Source: Trichomonas vaginalis G3
Lineage: Eukaryota > Parabasalia > Trichomonadida > Trichomonadidae
Direction: 5' to 3'
Length of the DNA: 64,000 nt
NCBI RefSeq assembly: GCF_026262505.1
Contig: NC_067204.1
Coordinates: forward strand, 11,054,522 to 11,118,521
Shown here: positions 53,480 through 64,000 of the stretch, one piece after another
Numbering within the stretch: the stretch's first letter is position 1
How the letters are laid out: every line of letters begins with the position of its first letter
Translations under genes and position numbers: made by a program
Notes under the pieces: generated by a model
What the model saw: the letters and a program-made list of their open reading frames with translations, nothing else
What the model was told of the DNA's origin: nothing
Database searches by the model: none

Positions 53480-56400
53480 AAGTCTGACTTGAAATGTAAG
53501 TCTCGGACGAAAGTAAGTCTGACTTGAAATGTAAGTCTCGGACGAAAGTAAGTCTGACTTGAAATGTAAGTCTGACTTGAAATGTAAGTCTCGGACGAAA
53601 GTAAGTCTGACTTGAAATGTAAGTCTCGGACGAAAGTAAGTCTGACTTGAAATGTAAGTCTCGGACGAAAGTAAGTCTGACTTGAAATGTAAGTCTCGGA
53701 CGAAAGTAAGTCTGACTTGAAATGTAAGTCTCGGACGAAAGTAAGTCTGACTTGAAATGTAAGTCTGACTTGAAATGTAAGTCTCGGACGAAAGTAAGTC
53801 TGACTTGAAATGTAAGTCTCGGACGAAAGTAAGTCTGACTTGAAATGTAAGTCTCGGACGAAAGTAAGTCTGACTTGAAATGTAAGTCTGACTTGAAATG
53901 TAAGTCTGACTTGAAATGTAAGTCTCGGACGAAAGTAAGTCTGACTTGAAATGTAAGTCTCGGACGAAAGTAAGTCTGACTTGAAATGTAAGTCTCGGAC
54001 GAAAGTAAGTCTGACTTGAAATGTAAGTCTGACTTGAAATGTAAGTCTCGGACGAAAGTAAGTCTGACTTGAAATGTAAGTCTGACTTGAAATGTAAGTC
54101 TGACTTGAAATGTAAGTCTGACTTGAAATGTAAGTCTGACTTGAAATGTAAGTCTCGGACGAAAGTAAGTCTGACTTGAAATGTAAGTCTCGGACGAAAG
54201 TAAGTCTGACTTGAAATGTAAGTCTCGGACGAAAGTAAGTCTGACTTGAAATGTAAGTCTCGGACGAAAGTAAGTCTGACTTGAAATGTAAGTCTCGGAC
54301 GAAAGTAAGTCTGACTTGAAATGTAAGTCTCGGACGAAAGTAAGTCTGACTTGAAATGTAAGTCTCGGACGAAAGTAAGTCTGACTTGAAATGTAAGTCT
54401 GACTTGAAATGTAAGTCTCGGACGAAAGTAAGTCTGACTTGAAATGTAAGTCTCGGACGAAAGTAAGTCTGACTTGAAATGTAAGTCTCGGACGAAAGTA
54501 AGTCTGACTTGAAATGTAAGTCTGACTTGAAATGTAAGTCTGACTTGAAATGTAAGTCTCGGACGAAAGTAAGTCTGACTTGAAATGTAAGTCTCGGACG
54601 AAAGTAAGTCTGACTTGAAATGTAAGTCTCGACGAAAGTAAGTCTGACTTGAAATGTAAGTCTCGGACGAAAGTAAGTCTGACTTGAAATGTAAGTCTGA
54701 CTTGAAATGTAAGTCTCGGACGAAAAGTAAGTCTGACTTGAAATGTAAGTCTCGGACGAAAGTAAGTCTGACTTGAAATGTAAGTCTCGGACGAAAGTAA
54801 GTCTGACTTGAAATGTAAGTCTCGGACGAAAGTAAGTCTGACTTGAAATGTAAGTCTCGGACGAAAGTAAGTCTGACTTGAAATGTAAGTCTCGGACGAA
54901 AGTAAGTCTGACTTGAAATGTAAGTCTCGGACGAAAGTAAGTCTGACTTGAAATGTAAGTCTCGGACGAAAGTAAGTCTGACTTGAAATGTAAGTCTCGG
55001 ACGAAAGTAAGTCTGACTTGAAATGTAAGTCTCGGACGAAAGTAAGTCTGACTTGAAATGTAAGTCTCGGACGAAAGTAAGTCTGACTTGAAATGTAAGT
55101 CTCGGACGAAAGGTAAGTCTGACTTGAAATGTAAGTCTCGGACGAAAGTAAGTCTGACTTGAAATGTAAGTCTCGGACGAAAGTAAGTCTGACTTGAAAT
55201 GTAAGTCTCGGACGAAAGTAAGTCTGACTTGAAATGTAAGTCTCGGACGAAAGTAAGTCTGACTTGAAAATGTAAGTCTCGGACGAAAGTAAGTCTGACT
55301 TGAAATGTAAGTCTCGGACGAAAGTAAGTCTGACTTGAAATGTAAGTCTCGGACGAAAGTAAGTCTGACTTGAAATGTAAGTCTCGGACGAAAGTAAGTC
55401 TGACTTGAAATGTAAGTCTGACTTGAAATGTAAGTCTGACTTGAAATGTAAGTCTCGGACGAAAGTAAGTCTGACTTGAAATGTAAGTCTCGGACGAAAG
55501 TAAGTCTGACTTGAAATGTAAGTCTCGGACGAAAGTAAGTCTGACTTGAAATGTAAGTCTCGGACGAAAGTAAGTCTGACTTGAAATGTAAGTCTCGGAC
55601 GAAAGTAAGTCTGACTTGAAATGTAAGTCTCGGACGAAAGTAAGTCTGACTTGAAATGTAAGTCTGACTTGAAATGTAAGTCTCGGACGAAAGTAAGTCT
55701 GACTTGAAATGTAAGTCTCGGACGAAAGTAAGTCTGACTTGAAATGTAAGTCTCGGACGAAAGTAAGTCTGACTTGAAATGTAAGTCTGACTGAAATGTA
55801 AGTCTGACTTGAAATGTAAGTCTCGGACGAAAGTAAGTCTGACTTGAAATGTAAGTCTCGGACGAAAGTAAGTCTGACTTGAAATGTAAGTCTCGGACGA
55901 AAGTAAGTCTGACTTGAAATGTAAGTCTCGGACGAAAGTAAGTCTGACTTGAAAATGTAAGTCTGACTTGAAATGTAAGTCTCGGACGAAAGTAAGTCTG
56001 ACTTGAAATGTAAGTCTCGGACGAAAGTAAGTCTGACTTGAAATGTAAGTCTCGGACGAAAGTAAGTCTGACTTGAAATGTAAGTCTCGGACGAAAGTAA
56101 GTCTGACTTGAAATGTAAGTCTCGGACGAAAGTAAGTCTGACTTGAAATGTAAGTCTCGGACGAAAGTAAGTCTGACTTGAAATGTAAGTCTCGGACGAA
56201 AGTAAGTCTGACTTGAAATGTAAGTCTCGGACGAAAGTAAGTCTGACTTGAAATGTAAGTCTCGGACGAAAGTAAGTCTGACTTGAAATGTAAGTCTCGG
56301 ACGAAAGTAAGTCTGACTTGAAATGTAAGTCTCGGACGAAAGTAAGTCTGACTTGAAATGTAAGTCTCGGACGAAAGTAAGTCTGACTTGAAATGTAAGT

Positions 56401-59400
56401 CTCGGACGAAAGTAAGTCTGACTTGAAATGTAAGTCTCGGACGAAAGTAAGTCTGACTTGAAATGTAAGTCTCGGACGAAAGTAAGTCTGACTTGAAATG
56501 TAAGTCTCGGACGAAAGTAAGTCTGACTTGAAATGTAAGTCTCGGACGAAAGTAAGTCTGACTTGAAATGTAAGTCTCGGACGAAAGTAAGTCTGACTTG
56601 AAATGTAAGTCTCGGACGAAAGTAAGTCTGACTTGAAATGTAAGTCTCGGACGAAAGTAAGTCTGACTTGAAATGTAAGTCTCGGACGAAAGTAAGTCTG
56701 ACTTGAAATGTAAGTCTCGGACGAAAGTAAGTCTGACTTGAAATGTAAGTCTCGGACGAAAGTAAGTCTGACTTGAAATGTAAGTCTCGGACGAAAGTAA
56801 GTCTGACTTGAAATGTAAGTCTCGGACGAAAGTAAGTCTGACTTGAAATGTAAGTCTCGGACGAAAGTAAGTCTGACTTGAAATGTAAGTCTCGGACGAA
56901 AGTAAGTCTGACTTGAAATAAGTCGACTTGAAATGTAAGTCCGGACGAAAGTAAGTCTGACTTGAAATGTAAGTCTCGGACGAAAGTAAGTCTGACTTGA
57001 AATGTAAGTCGGACGAAAGTAAGTCTGACTTGAAATGTAAGTCTGACTTGAAATGTAAGTCTCGGACGAAAGTAAGTCTGACTGAAATGTAAGTCTGACT
57101 TGAAATGTAAGTCTCGGACGAAAGTAAGTCTGACTTGAAATGTAAGTCTGACTGAAATGTAATCGGACGAAAGTAAGTCTGACTTGAAATGTAAGTCTCG
57201 GACGAAAGTAAGTCTGACTTGAAATGTAAGTCTGAAGAAAGTAAGTCTGACTTGAAATGTAAGTCTCGGACGAAAGTAAGTCTGACTTGAAATGTAAGTC
57301 TCGGACGAAAGTAAGTCTGACTTGAAATGTAAGTCTCGGACGAAAGTAAGTCTGACTTGAAATGTAAGTCTCGGACGAAAGTAAGTCTGACTTGAAATGT
57401 AAGTCTCGGACGAAAGTAAGTCTGACTTGAAATGTAAGTCTCGGACGAAAGTAAGTCTGACTTGAAATGTAAGTCTCGGACGAAAGTAAGTCTGACTTGA
57501 AATGTAAGTCTCGACGAAAGTAAGTCTGACTGAAATGTAAGTCTCGACGAAAGTAAGTCTGACTTGAAATGAAGTCTCGGACGAAAGTAAGTCTGACTTG
57601 AAATGTAAGTCTCGGACGAAAGTAAGTCTGACTTGAAATGTAAGTCTCGACGAAAGTAAGTCTGACTTGAAATGTAGTCTCGGACGAAAGTAAGTCTGAC
57701 TTGAAATGTAATCTGACTGAAATGTAAGTCTGACTTGAAATGTAAGTCTCGGACGAAAGTAAGTCTGACTTGAAATGTAAGTCTCGGACGAAAGTAAGTC
57801 TGACTTGAAATGTAAGTCTGACTTGAAATGTAAGTCTCGGACGAAAGTAAGTCTGACTTGAAATGTAAGTCTGACTTGAAATGTAAGTCTCGGACGAAAG
57901 TAAGTCTGACTTGAAATGTAAGTCTGACTGAAAGTAAGTCTCGGACGAAAGGTAAGTCTGACTTGAAATGTAAGTCTGACTTGAAAGTAGTTCGACGAAA
58001 GTAAGTCGACTGAAATGTAAGTCTGACTTGAAATGTAAGTCTCGACGAAAGTAAGTCTGACTTGAAATGTAAGTCTCGGACGAAAGTAAGTCTGACTTGA
58101 AAGTAAGTCTCGGACGAAAGTAAGTCTGACTTGAAAGTAAGTCTGGACGAAAAGTAAGTCTGACTTGAAATGTAAGTCTCGGACGAAAGTAAGTCTGACT
58201 TGAAATGTAAGTCTGACTTGAAAGTAAGTCTGACTTGAAATGTAAGTCTCGGACGAAAGTAAGTCTGACTTGAAATGTAAGTCTCGGACGAAAGTAAGTC
58301 TGACTTGAAATGTAAGTCTCGGACGAAAGTAAGTCTGACTTGAAATGTAAGTCTCGGACGAAAGTAAGTCTGACTTGAAATGTAAGTCTCGGACGAAAGT
58401 AAGTCTGACTTGAAATGTAAGTCTCGGACGAAAGTAAGTCTGACTTGAAATGTAAGTCTCGGACGAAAGTAAGTCTGACTTGAAATGTAAGTCTCGGACG
58501 AAAGTAAGTCTGACTTGAAATGTAAGTCTCGGACGAAAGTAAGTCTGACTTGAAATGTAAGTCTCGGACGAAAGTAAGTCTGACTTGAAATGTAAGTCTC
58601 GGACGAAAGTAAGTCTGACTTGAAATGTAAGTCTCGGACGAAAGTAAGTCTGACTTGAAATGTAAGTCTCGGACGAAAGTAAGTCTGACTTGAAATGTAA
58701 GTCTCGGACGAAAGTAAGTCTGACTTGAAATGTAAGTCTCGGACGAAAGTAAGTCTGACTTGAAATGTAAGTCTCGGACGAAAGTAAGTCTGACTTGAAA
58801 TGTAAGTCTTGAAAGAAAGTAAGTCTGACTTGAAATGTAAGTCTCGGACGAAAGTAAGTCTGACTTGAAATGTAAGTCTCGGACGAAAGTAAGTCTGACT
58901 TGAAATGTAAGTCTCGGACGAAAGTAAGTCTGACTTGAAATGTAAGTCTCGGACGAAAGTAAGTCTGACTTGAAATGTAAGTCTCGGACGAAAGTAAGTC
59001 TGACTTGAAATGTAAGTCTCGGACGAAAGTAAGTCTGACTTGAAATGTAAGTCTCGGACGAAAGTAAGTCTGACTTGAAATGTAAGTCTCGGACGAAAGT
59101 AAGTCTGACTTGAAATGTAAGTCTCGGACGAAAGTAAGTCTGACTTGAAATGTAAGTCTCGGACGAAAGTAAGTCTGACTTGAAATGTAAGTCTCGGACG
59201 AAAGTAAGTCTGACTTGAAATGTAAGTCTGACGAAATGTAAGTCTGACTTGAAATGTAAGTCTCGGACGAAAGTAAGTCTGACTTGAAATGTAAGTCTCG
59301 GACGAAAGTAAGTCTGACTTGAAATGTAAGTCTCGGACGAAAGTAAGTCTGACTTGAAATGTAAGTCTCGGACGAAAGTAAGTCTGACTTGAAATGTAAG

Positions 59401-62400
59401 TCTCGGACGAAAGTAAGTCTGACTTGAAATGTAAGTCTCGGACGAAAGTAAGTCTGACTTGAAATGTAAGTCTCGGACGAAAGTAAGTCTGACTTGAAAT
59501 GTAAGTCTGACTTGAAATGTAAGTCTCGGACGAAAGTAAGTCTGACTTGAAATGTAAGTCTCGGACGAAAGTAAGTCTGACTTGAAATGTAAGTCTCGGA
59601 CGAAAGTAAGTCTGACTTGAAATGTAAGTCTGACTTGAAATGTAAGTCTCGGACGAAAGTAAGTCTGACTTGAAATGTAAGTCTGACTTGAAATGTAAGT
59701 CTCGGACGAAAGTAAGTCTGACTTGAAATGTAAGTCTGACTTGAAATGTAAGTCTCGGACGAAAGTAAGTCTGACTTGAAATGTAAGTCTCGGACGAAAG
59801 TAAGTCTGACTTGAAATGTAAGTCTCGGACGAAAGTAAGTCTGACTTGAAATGTAAGTCTCGGACGAAAGTAAGTCTGACTTGAAATGTAAGTCTCGGAC
59901 GAAAGTAAGTCTGACTTGAAATGTAAGTCTCGGACGAAAGTAAGTCTGACTTGAAATGTAAGTCTCGGACGAAAGTAAGTCTGACTTGAAATGTAAGTCT
60001 CGGACGAAAGTAAGTCTGACTTGAAATGTAAGTCTCGGACGAAAGTAAGTCTGACTTGAAATGTAAGTCTCGGACGAAAGTAAGTCTGACTTGAAATGTA
60101 AGTCTCGGACGAAAGTAAGTCTGACTTGAAATGTAAGTCTCGGACGAAAGTAAGTCTGACTTGAAATGTAAGTCTGACTTGAAATGTAAGTCTCGGACGA
60201 AAGTAAGTCTGACTTGAAATGTAAGTCTCGGACGAAAGTAAGTCTGACTTGAAATGTAAGTCTGACTTGAAATGTAAGTCTCGGACGAAAGTAAGTCTGA
60301 CTTGAAATGTAAGTCTCGGACGAAAGTAAGTCTGACTTGAAATGTAAGTCTCGGACGAAAGTAAGTCTGACTTGAAATGTAAGTCTCGGACGAAAGTAAG
60401 TCTGACTTGAAATGTAAGTCTCGGACGAAAGTAAGTCTGACTTGAAATGTAAGTCTCGGACGAAAGTAAGTCTGACTTGAAATGTAAGTCTGACTTGAAA
60501 TGTAAGTCTCGGACGAAAGTAAGTCTGACTTGAAATGTAAGTCTCGGACGAAAGTAAGTCTGACTTGAAATGTAAGTCTTGAAAGAAAGTAAGTCTGACT
60601 TGAAATGTAAGTCTGACTTGAAATGTAAGTCTCGGACGAAAGTAAGTCTGACTTGAAATGTAAGTCTCGGACGAAAGTAAGTCTGACTTGAAATGTAAGT
60701 CTCGGACGAAAGTAAGTCTGACTTGAAATGTAAGTCTGACTTGAAATGTAAGTCTCGGACGAAAGTAAGTCTGACTTGAAATGTAAGTCTCGACGAAAGT
60801 AAGTCTGACTTGAAATGTAAGTCTTGAAAGAAGTCTGACTTGAAATGTAAGTCTGACTTGAAATGTAAGTCTCGGACGAAAGTAAGTCTGACTTGAAATG
60901 TAAGTCTCGGACGAAAGTAAGTCTGACTTGAAATGTAAGTCTCGGACGAAAGTAAGTCTGACTTGAAATGTAAGTCTGACTTGAAATGTAAGTCTCGGAC
61001 GAAAGTAAGTCTGACTTGAAATGTAAGTCTGACTTGAAATGTAAGTCTCGGATGAAAGTAAGTCTGACTTGAAATGTAAGTCTCGGACGAAAGTAAGTCT
61101 GACTTGAAATGTAAGTCTGACTTGAAATGTAAGTCTCGGACGAAAGTAAGTCTGACTTGAAATGTAAGTCTCGGACGAAAGTAAGTCTGACTTGAAATGT
61201 AAGTCTCGGACGAAAGTAAGTCTGACTTGAAATGTAAGTCTCGGACGAAAGTAAGTCTGACTTGAAATGTAAGTCTCGGACGAAAGTAAGTCTGACTTGA
61301 AATGTAAGTCTCGGACGAAAGTAAGTCTGACTTGAAATGTAAGTCTCGGACGAAAGTAAGTCTGACTTGAAATGTAAGTCTGACTTGAAATGTAAGTCTC
61401 GGACGAAAGTAAGTCTGACTTGAAATGTAAGTCTGACTTGAAATGTAAGTTTCGGACGAAAGTAAGTCTGACTTGAAATGTAAGTCTGACTTGAAATGTA
61501 AGTCTCGGACGAAAGTAAGTCTGACTTGAAATGTAAGTCTGACTTGAAATGTAAGTCTCGGACGAAAGTAAGTCTGACTTGAAATGTAAGTCTCCGACGA
61601 AAGTAAGTCTGACTTGAAATGTAAGTCTCGGACGAAAGTAAGTCTGACTTGAAATGTAAGTCTCGGACGAAAGTAAGTCTGACTTGAAATGTAAGTCTCG
61701 GACGAAAGTAAGTCTGACTTGAAATGTAAGTCTCGGACGAAAGTAAGTCTGACTTGAAATGTAAGTCTCGGACGAAAGTAAGTCTGACTTGAAATGTAAG
61801 TCTCGGACGAAAGTAAGTCTGACTTGAAATGTAAGTCTCGGACGAAAGTAAGTCTGACTTGAAATGTAAGTCTCGGACGAAAGTAAGTCTGACTTGAAAT
61901 GTAAGTCTCGACGAAAGTAAGTCTGACTTGAAATGTAAGTCTCGGACGAAAGTAAGTCTGACTTGAAATGTAAGTCTCGGACGAAAGTAAGTCTGACTTG
62001 AAATGTAAGTCTCGGACGAAAGTAAGTCTGACTTGAAATGTAAGTCTCGGACGAAAGTAAGTCTGACTTGAAATGTAAGTCTCGGACGAAAGTAAGTCTG
62101 ACTTGAAATGTAAGTCTCGGACGAAAGTAAGTCTGACTTGAAATGTAAGTCTCGGACGAAAGTAAGTCTGACTTGAAATGTAAGTCTTGAAAGAAAGTAA
62201 GTCTGACTTGAAATGTAAGTCTCGGACGAAAGTAAGTCTGACTTGAAATGTAAGTCTCGGACGAAAGTAAGTCTGACTTGAAATGTAAGTCTCGGACGAA
62301 AGTAAGTCTGACTGAAATGTAAGTCTCGGAAGAAAGTAAGTCTGACTTGAAATGTAAGTCTCGGACGAAAGTAAGTCTGACTTGAAATGTAAGTCTCGGA

Positions 62401-62598
62401 CGAAAAAGTAAGTCTGACTTGAAATGTAAGTCTCGGACGAAAGTAAGTCTGACTTGAAATGTAAGTCTCGGACGAAAGTAAGTCTGACTTGAAATGTAAG
62501 TCTCGGACGAAAGTAAGTCTGACTTGAAATGTAAGTCTCGACGAAAGTAAGTCTGACTTGAAATGTAAGTCTCGGACGAAAGTAAGTCTGACTTGAAA
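53480..62598 (+). repeat. 9.1 kb satellite of alternating 18- and 17-bp monomers
   Basis: Monomer A is AAGTCTGACTTGAAATGT and monomer B is AAGTCTCGGACGAAAGT. They mostly alternate as a 35-bp dimer, with occasional AA runs and a rare third variant AAGTCTTGAAAGAAAGT (near 58805, 60575, 60820 and 62185). A and B share AAGTCT and a GAAA-GT end, so they are diverged copies of one monomer. Monomer A contains AAGTC-T-GACTT, a small hairpin. The array ends at an assembly gap, so its true length is unknown. Confidence 0.97.
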
Positions 62599-62623
62599 NN
62601 NNNNNNNNNNNNNNNNNNNNNNN
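62599..62623. other. Assembly gap (25 N)
   Basis: 25 N at the right edge of the satellite. The repeat probably extends into it. Confidence 0.98.
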
Positions 62624-63407
62624 CGAGTTTCTTACTTATAAAATTTATCAAAAGCTTCTTATCGTCTTTGAGTAAAATTGTTTGTATAACTGAAGAAGGT
62701 AATGGTCTACGTTATCTGAAGGATTTGTTTGAACATTTATGTAAGGGTTGTCGTTGGCTTCTCTTGAAAGAATTTGGTCCAGTGGTGGATACTCTAACTT
62801 AACATCTGATGTAGCGTTAGCGTTTGAAGCTGTGTTTAAATTCACCGACTTAAGTTCTGGTTCTTTTTCTTTTCAAACACTCTGAACTATAGTTCTTTAT
62901 GACAATATTGTTTGTCGTTCGTGAGTCAACATTTGATGTTGGTTCAATTGGAACATTAACAGCACCAGCTAAGATGGATTTGCTCTCATTTCATATAGAA
63001 TAAAACCTTTTATATGTATGAAATGAACAATATACTCGACAAGGGTTTGAATGTAAAGCTAACGAATGAAAATATTGTTGAATTCACTGAGACAGGAGCT
63101 GTGTATAAAGATGTAGACTACTGAACAAAAGAGCTAAGGGAAGAAGCAGGAATATGAACAAAGGGTGGAAGCCTATAAAATTTATGTCAATGATGGCTCA
63201 GGAGGTTCAAACATAAAGTATGCAGAAAGTTATAGAGTTTATGCTCTCAAAGGTGAAAAGCCTTCATTTAAGAACAGCTATTCTAACGCATATCCTCAAA
63301 AGCTAAGGATGGGGAAGTGGATGATATGAATGACAGCAAAATATTAACAGAAATGGCGACAGAGATGCATGGAATTTGTTTACCATCAGTCAATTAAAGC
63401 ATAAGAT
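62624..63407. pseudogene. Degraded Polinton coding sequence
   Basis: The minus strand of 62648-62845 is open for 65 codons (TASNANATSDVKLEYPPLDQ at the start). On the plus strand, 63014-63124 and the stretch near 63140-63310 have coding character (NILDKGLNVKLTNENIVEF; NIKYAESYRVYALKGEKPSF) but are broken several times. Families not recognised; the stretch lies where structural or accessory Polinton genes would be expected. Confidence 0.4.
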
Positions 63408-64000
63408 TTAAAACAATGTTGGTCGTTCCCATGGAATATTTTTGACTTTAATGGTATTAGTTATGATATGAATCTCAAGGTATGAACGAGGAGAGATGAG
63501 AGACTTATATGCTTCCCAAATTTCTTCAAAAGGTAATGTTATACCTGACTGTTTCCAAATGAGTTCAATATCATAGCGTGAGAAACCTTGAAAGATAACG
63601 AAGTCAGTTATGAGACGTTTTATGTTTAAAGCAAGAAAACGCCATGTTTGCATAAGTATTGCTACAGTTAAGTGGTAATGTCTGACTTTAGTTATGATGT
63701 TAGCTAATGGTGAGTCAGGCTTTGACACTAAACCTTTTCCGGCGAAGTCGTCACAAACGAGCAGAGTGTTTGAAGGATACTTTTTGAAGGGGTATTTTGA
63801 AAGTTTTGATAGAATGTAGTTTGTAAGTCGTTTCATATCGTAAACTCCTGAGTATTGACGTAAGTGGTGTTTGTCAATAATTCTTTCCATCTCTTCTGAA
63901 GTCTTTTGCATTCCTGACTGTATGAACTCTACAATAGCATAATATTTTCTCTTACGTCGAATGTAACGTTGAAGAAATTCAATGAGTTCGCTATCTGGAA
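63408..64000 (-). CDS. Polinton packaging ATPase (A32/FtsK-type), partial at window edge
   Basis: About 197 visible residues; the frame is still open at the window end, so the N-terminal part with the Walker A loop lies outside. Visible are the Walker B strand (TLLVCDDFAGKG), followed by the conserved sensor-like helix and strand (ANIITKVRHYHLTVAILMQ) and a C-terminal strand-helix region, as in the genome-packaging ATPases of Polintons and poxvirus A32. It would pump DNA into the capsid. Its end is close to degraded coding sequence. Confidence 0.8.
   Translation of the reverse strand, partial: PDSELIEFLQRYIRRKRKYYAIVEFIQSGMQKTSEEMERIIDKHHLRQYSGVYDMKRLTNYILSKLSKYPFKKYPSNTLLVCDDFAGKGLVSKPDSPLANIITKVRHYHLTVAILMQTWRFLALNIKRLITDFVIFQGFSRYDIELIWKQSGITLPFEEIWEAYKSLISPRSYLEIHIITNTIKVKNIPWERPTLF

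Larger units (their letters stand above)
39407..64000. mobile_element. Maverick/Polinton element (fossil), both ends outside view
   Basis: A trichomonad Maverick/Polinton recognised by its parts: rve integrase, KilA-N proteins, protein-primed-type DNA polymerase B, candidate major and minor capsid genes, a small membrane protein and an A32/FtsK-type packaging ATPase. The left end lies in or beyond the 100-N gap, the right end is beyond the window, and no terminal repeats are visible. A 9.1 kb satellite lies between the structural genes and the ATPase. Many frames look open and others look broken, with perhaps five to eight breaks overall in the visible part. Age is probably fairly recent on the trichomonad scale, judging by preserved frames. 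Confidence 0.85.

Noticed and set aside
53480-62598. CRISPR array
   Set aside because: Short direct repeats without unique spacers; both monomers are repeats.
53469-62651. 3060-codon minus-strand open frame
   Set aside because: It is the satellite read in rotating frames and spans an N gap; there is no non-repetitive coding sequence.
62593-62802. 69-codon plus-strand frame at the gap
   Set aside because: Includes N residues and overlaps a more plausible minus-strand frame; not supported.

Overview
The window looks like trichomonad protist DNA (Trichomonas vaginalis or a close relative). It is AT-rich, its genes are uninterrupted, and it has two trichomonad hallmarks: a BspA-like leucine-rich-repeat surface protein and a Maverick/Polinton element with protein-primed-type DNA polymerase B, rve integrase, KilA-N proteins and a packaging ATPase. 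No tRNA, rRNA, CRISPR array or host housekeeping gene was seen.

Region 1 (1-39306) is an array of a roughly 4.63 kb unit, almost all head to tail and nearly identical between copies. Each unit carries, left to right: an AT-rich leader; a minus-strand BspA-like LRR gene of about 609 codons with no ATG in frame; a 75-codon orphan C-terminal fragment; a plus-strand 310-residue D,D-35-E integrase with an N-terminal helix-turn-helix; an AT-rich tail; and a chain of perfect hairpins at the junction to the next unit. The BspA block (237-2974 in the first unit) is bounded by its own inverted repeats of about 40-50 bp, so it looks like cargo or a nested element beside the integrase. Full units: 1-4877, 4878-9505, 9506-14131, 24406-29032, 29033-33664, 33665-38284. 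Partial units: 14132-17104, 22610-24405, 38285-39306. An inverted block full of small indels (17105-22584) lies between them and ends at a 25-N gap; it reads like unpolished sequence. The hairpin loops occur in both orientations at different junctions (AA or TT; TCATG or CATGA), a flip-flop pattern.

Region 2 (39407-53307), after a 100-N gap, is the coding part of a Polinton/Maverick. In order: integrase C-terminal part, KilA-N gene, a small KilA-N-like ORF, an unknown gene, a second KilA-N-like gene, three small genes (one resembling the C-terminal domain of D5-type primase-helicases), DNA polymerase B, a minus-strand candidate minor capsid gene and small basic gene, then candidate late genes including a candidate major capsid protein and a single-pass membrane protein. 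It is a fossil: several genes look whole, while the polymerase, candidate minor capsid and small basic gene look broken once or twice each. Two classes of upstream sequence separate the KilA-N cluster from the remaining genes, and a 46-bp hairpin is scattered in its intergenic regions in both orientations.

Region 3 (53480-62598) is a 9.1 kb satellite of two alternating related monomers (18 and 17 bp), inside the Polinton between its structural genes and its ATPase. It ends at a 25-N gap. Region 4 (62624-64000) holds degraded Polinton coding sequence and most of the minus-strand packaging ATPase, which runs off the window edge.

The strongest candidate for something undescribed is the 4.6 kb integrase unit with an adhesin-like cargo gene, arranged as a concatemer with flip-flop hairpin chains at its junctions. 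Whether the concatemer is chromosomal, comes from circular copies, or is partly an assembly product cannot be settled from the sequence alone.
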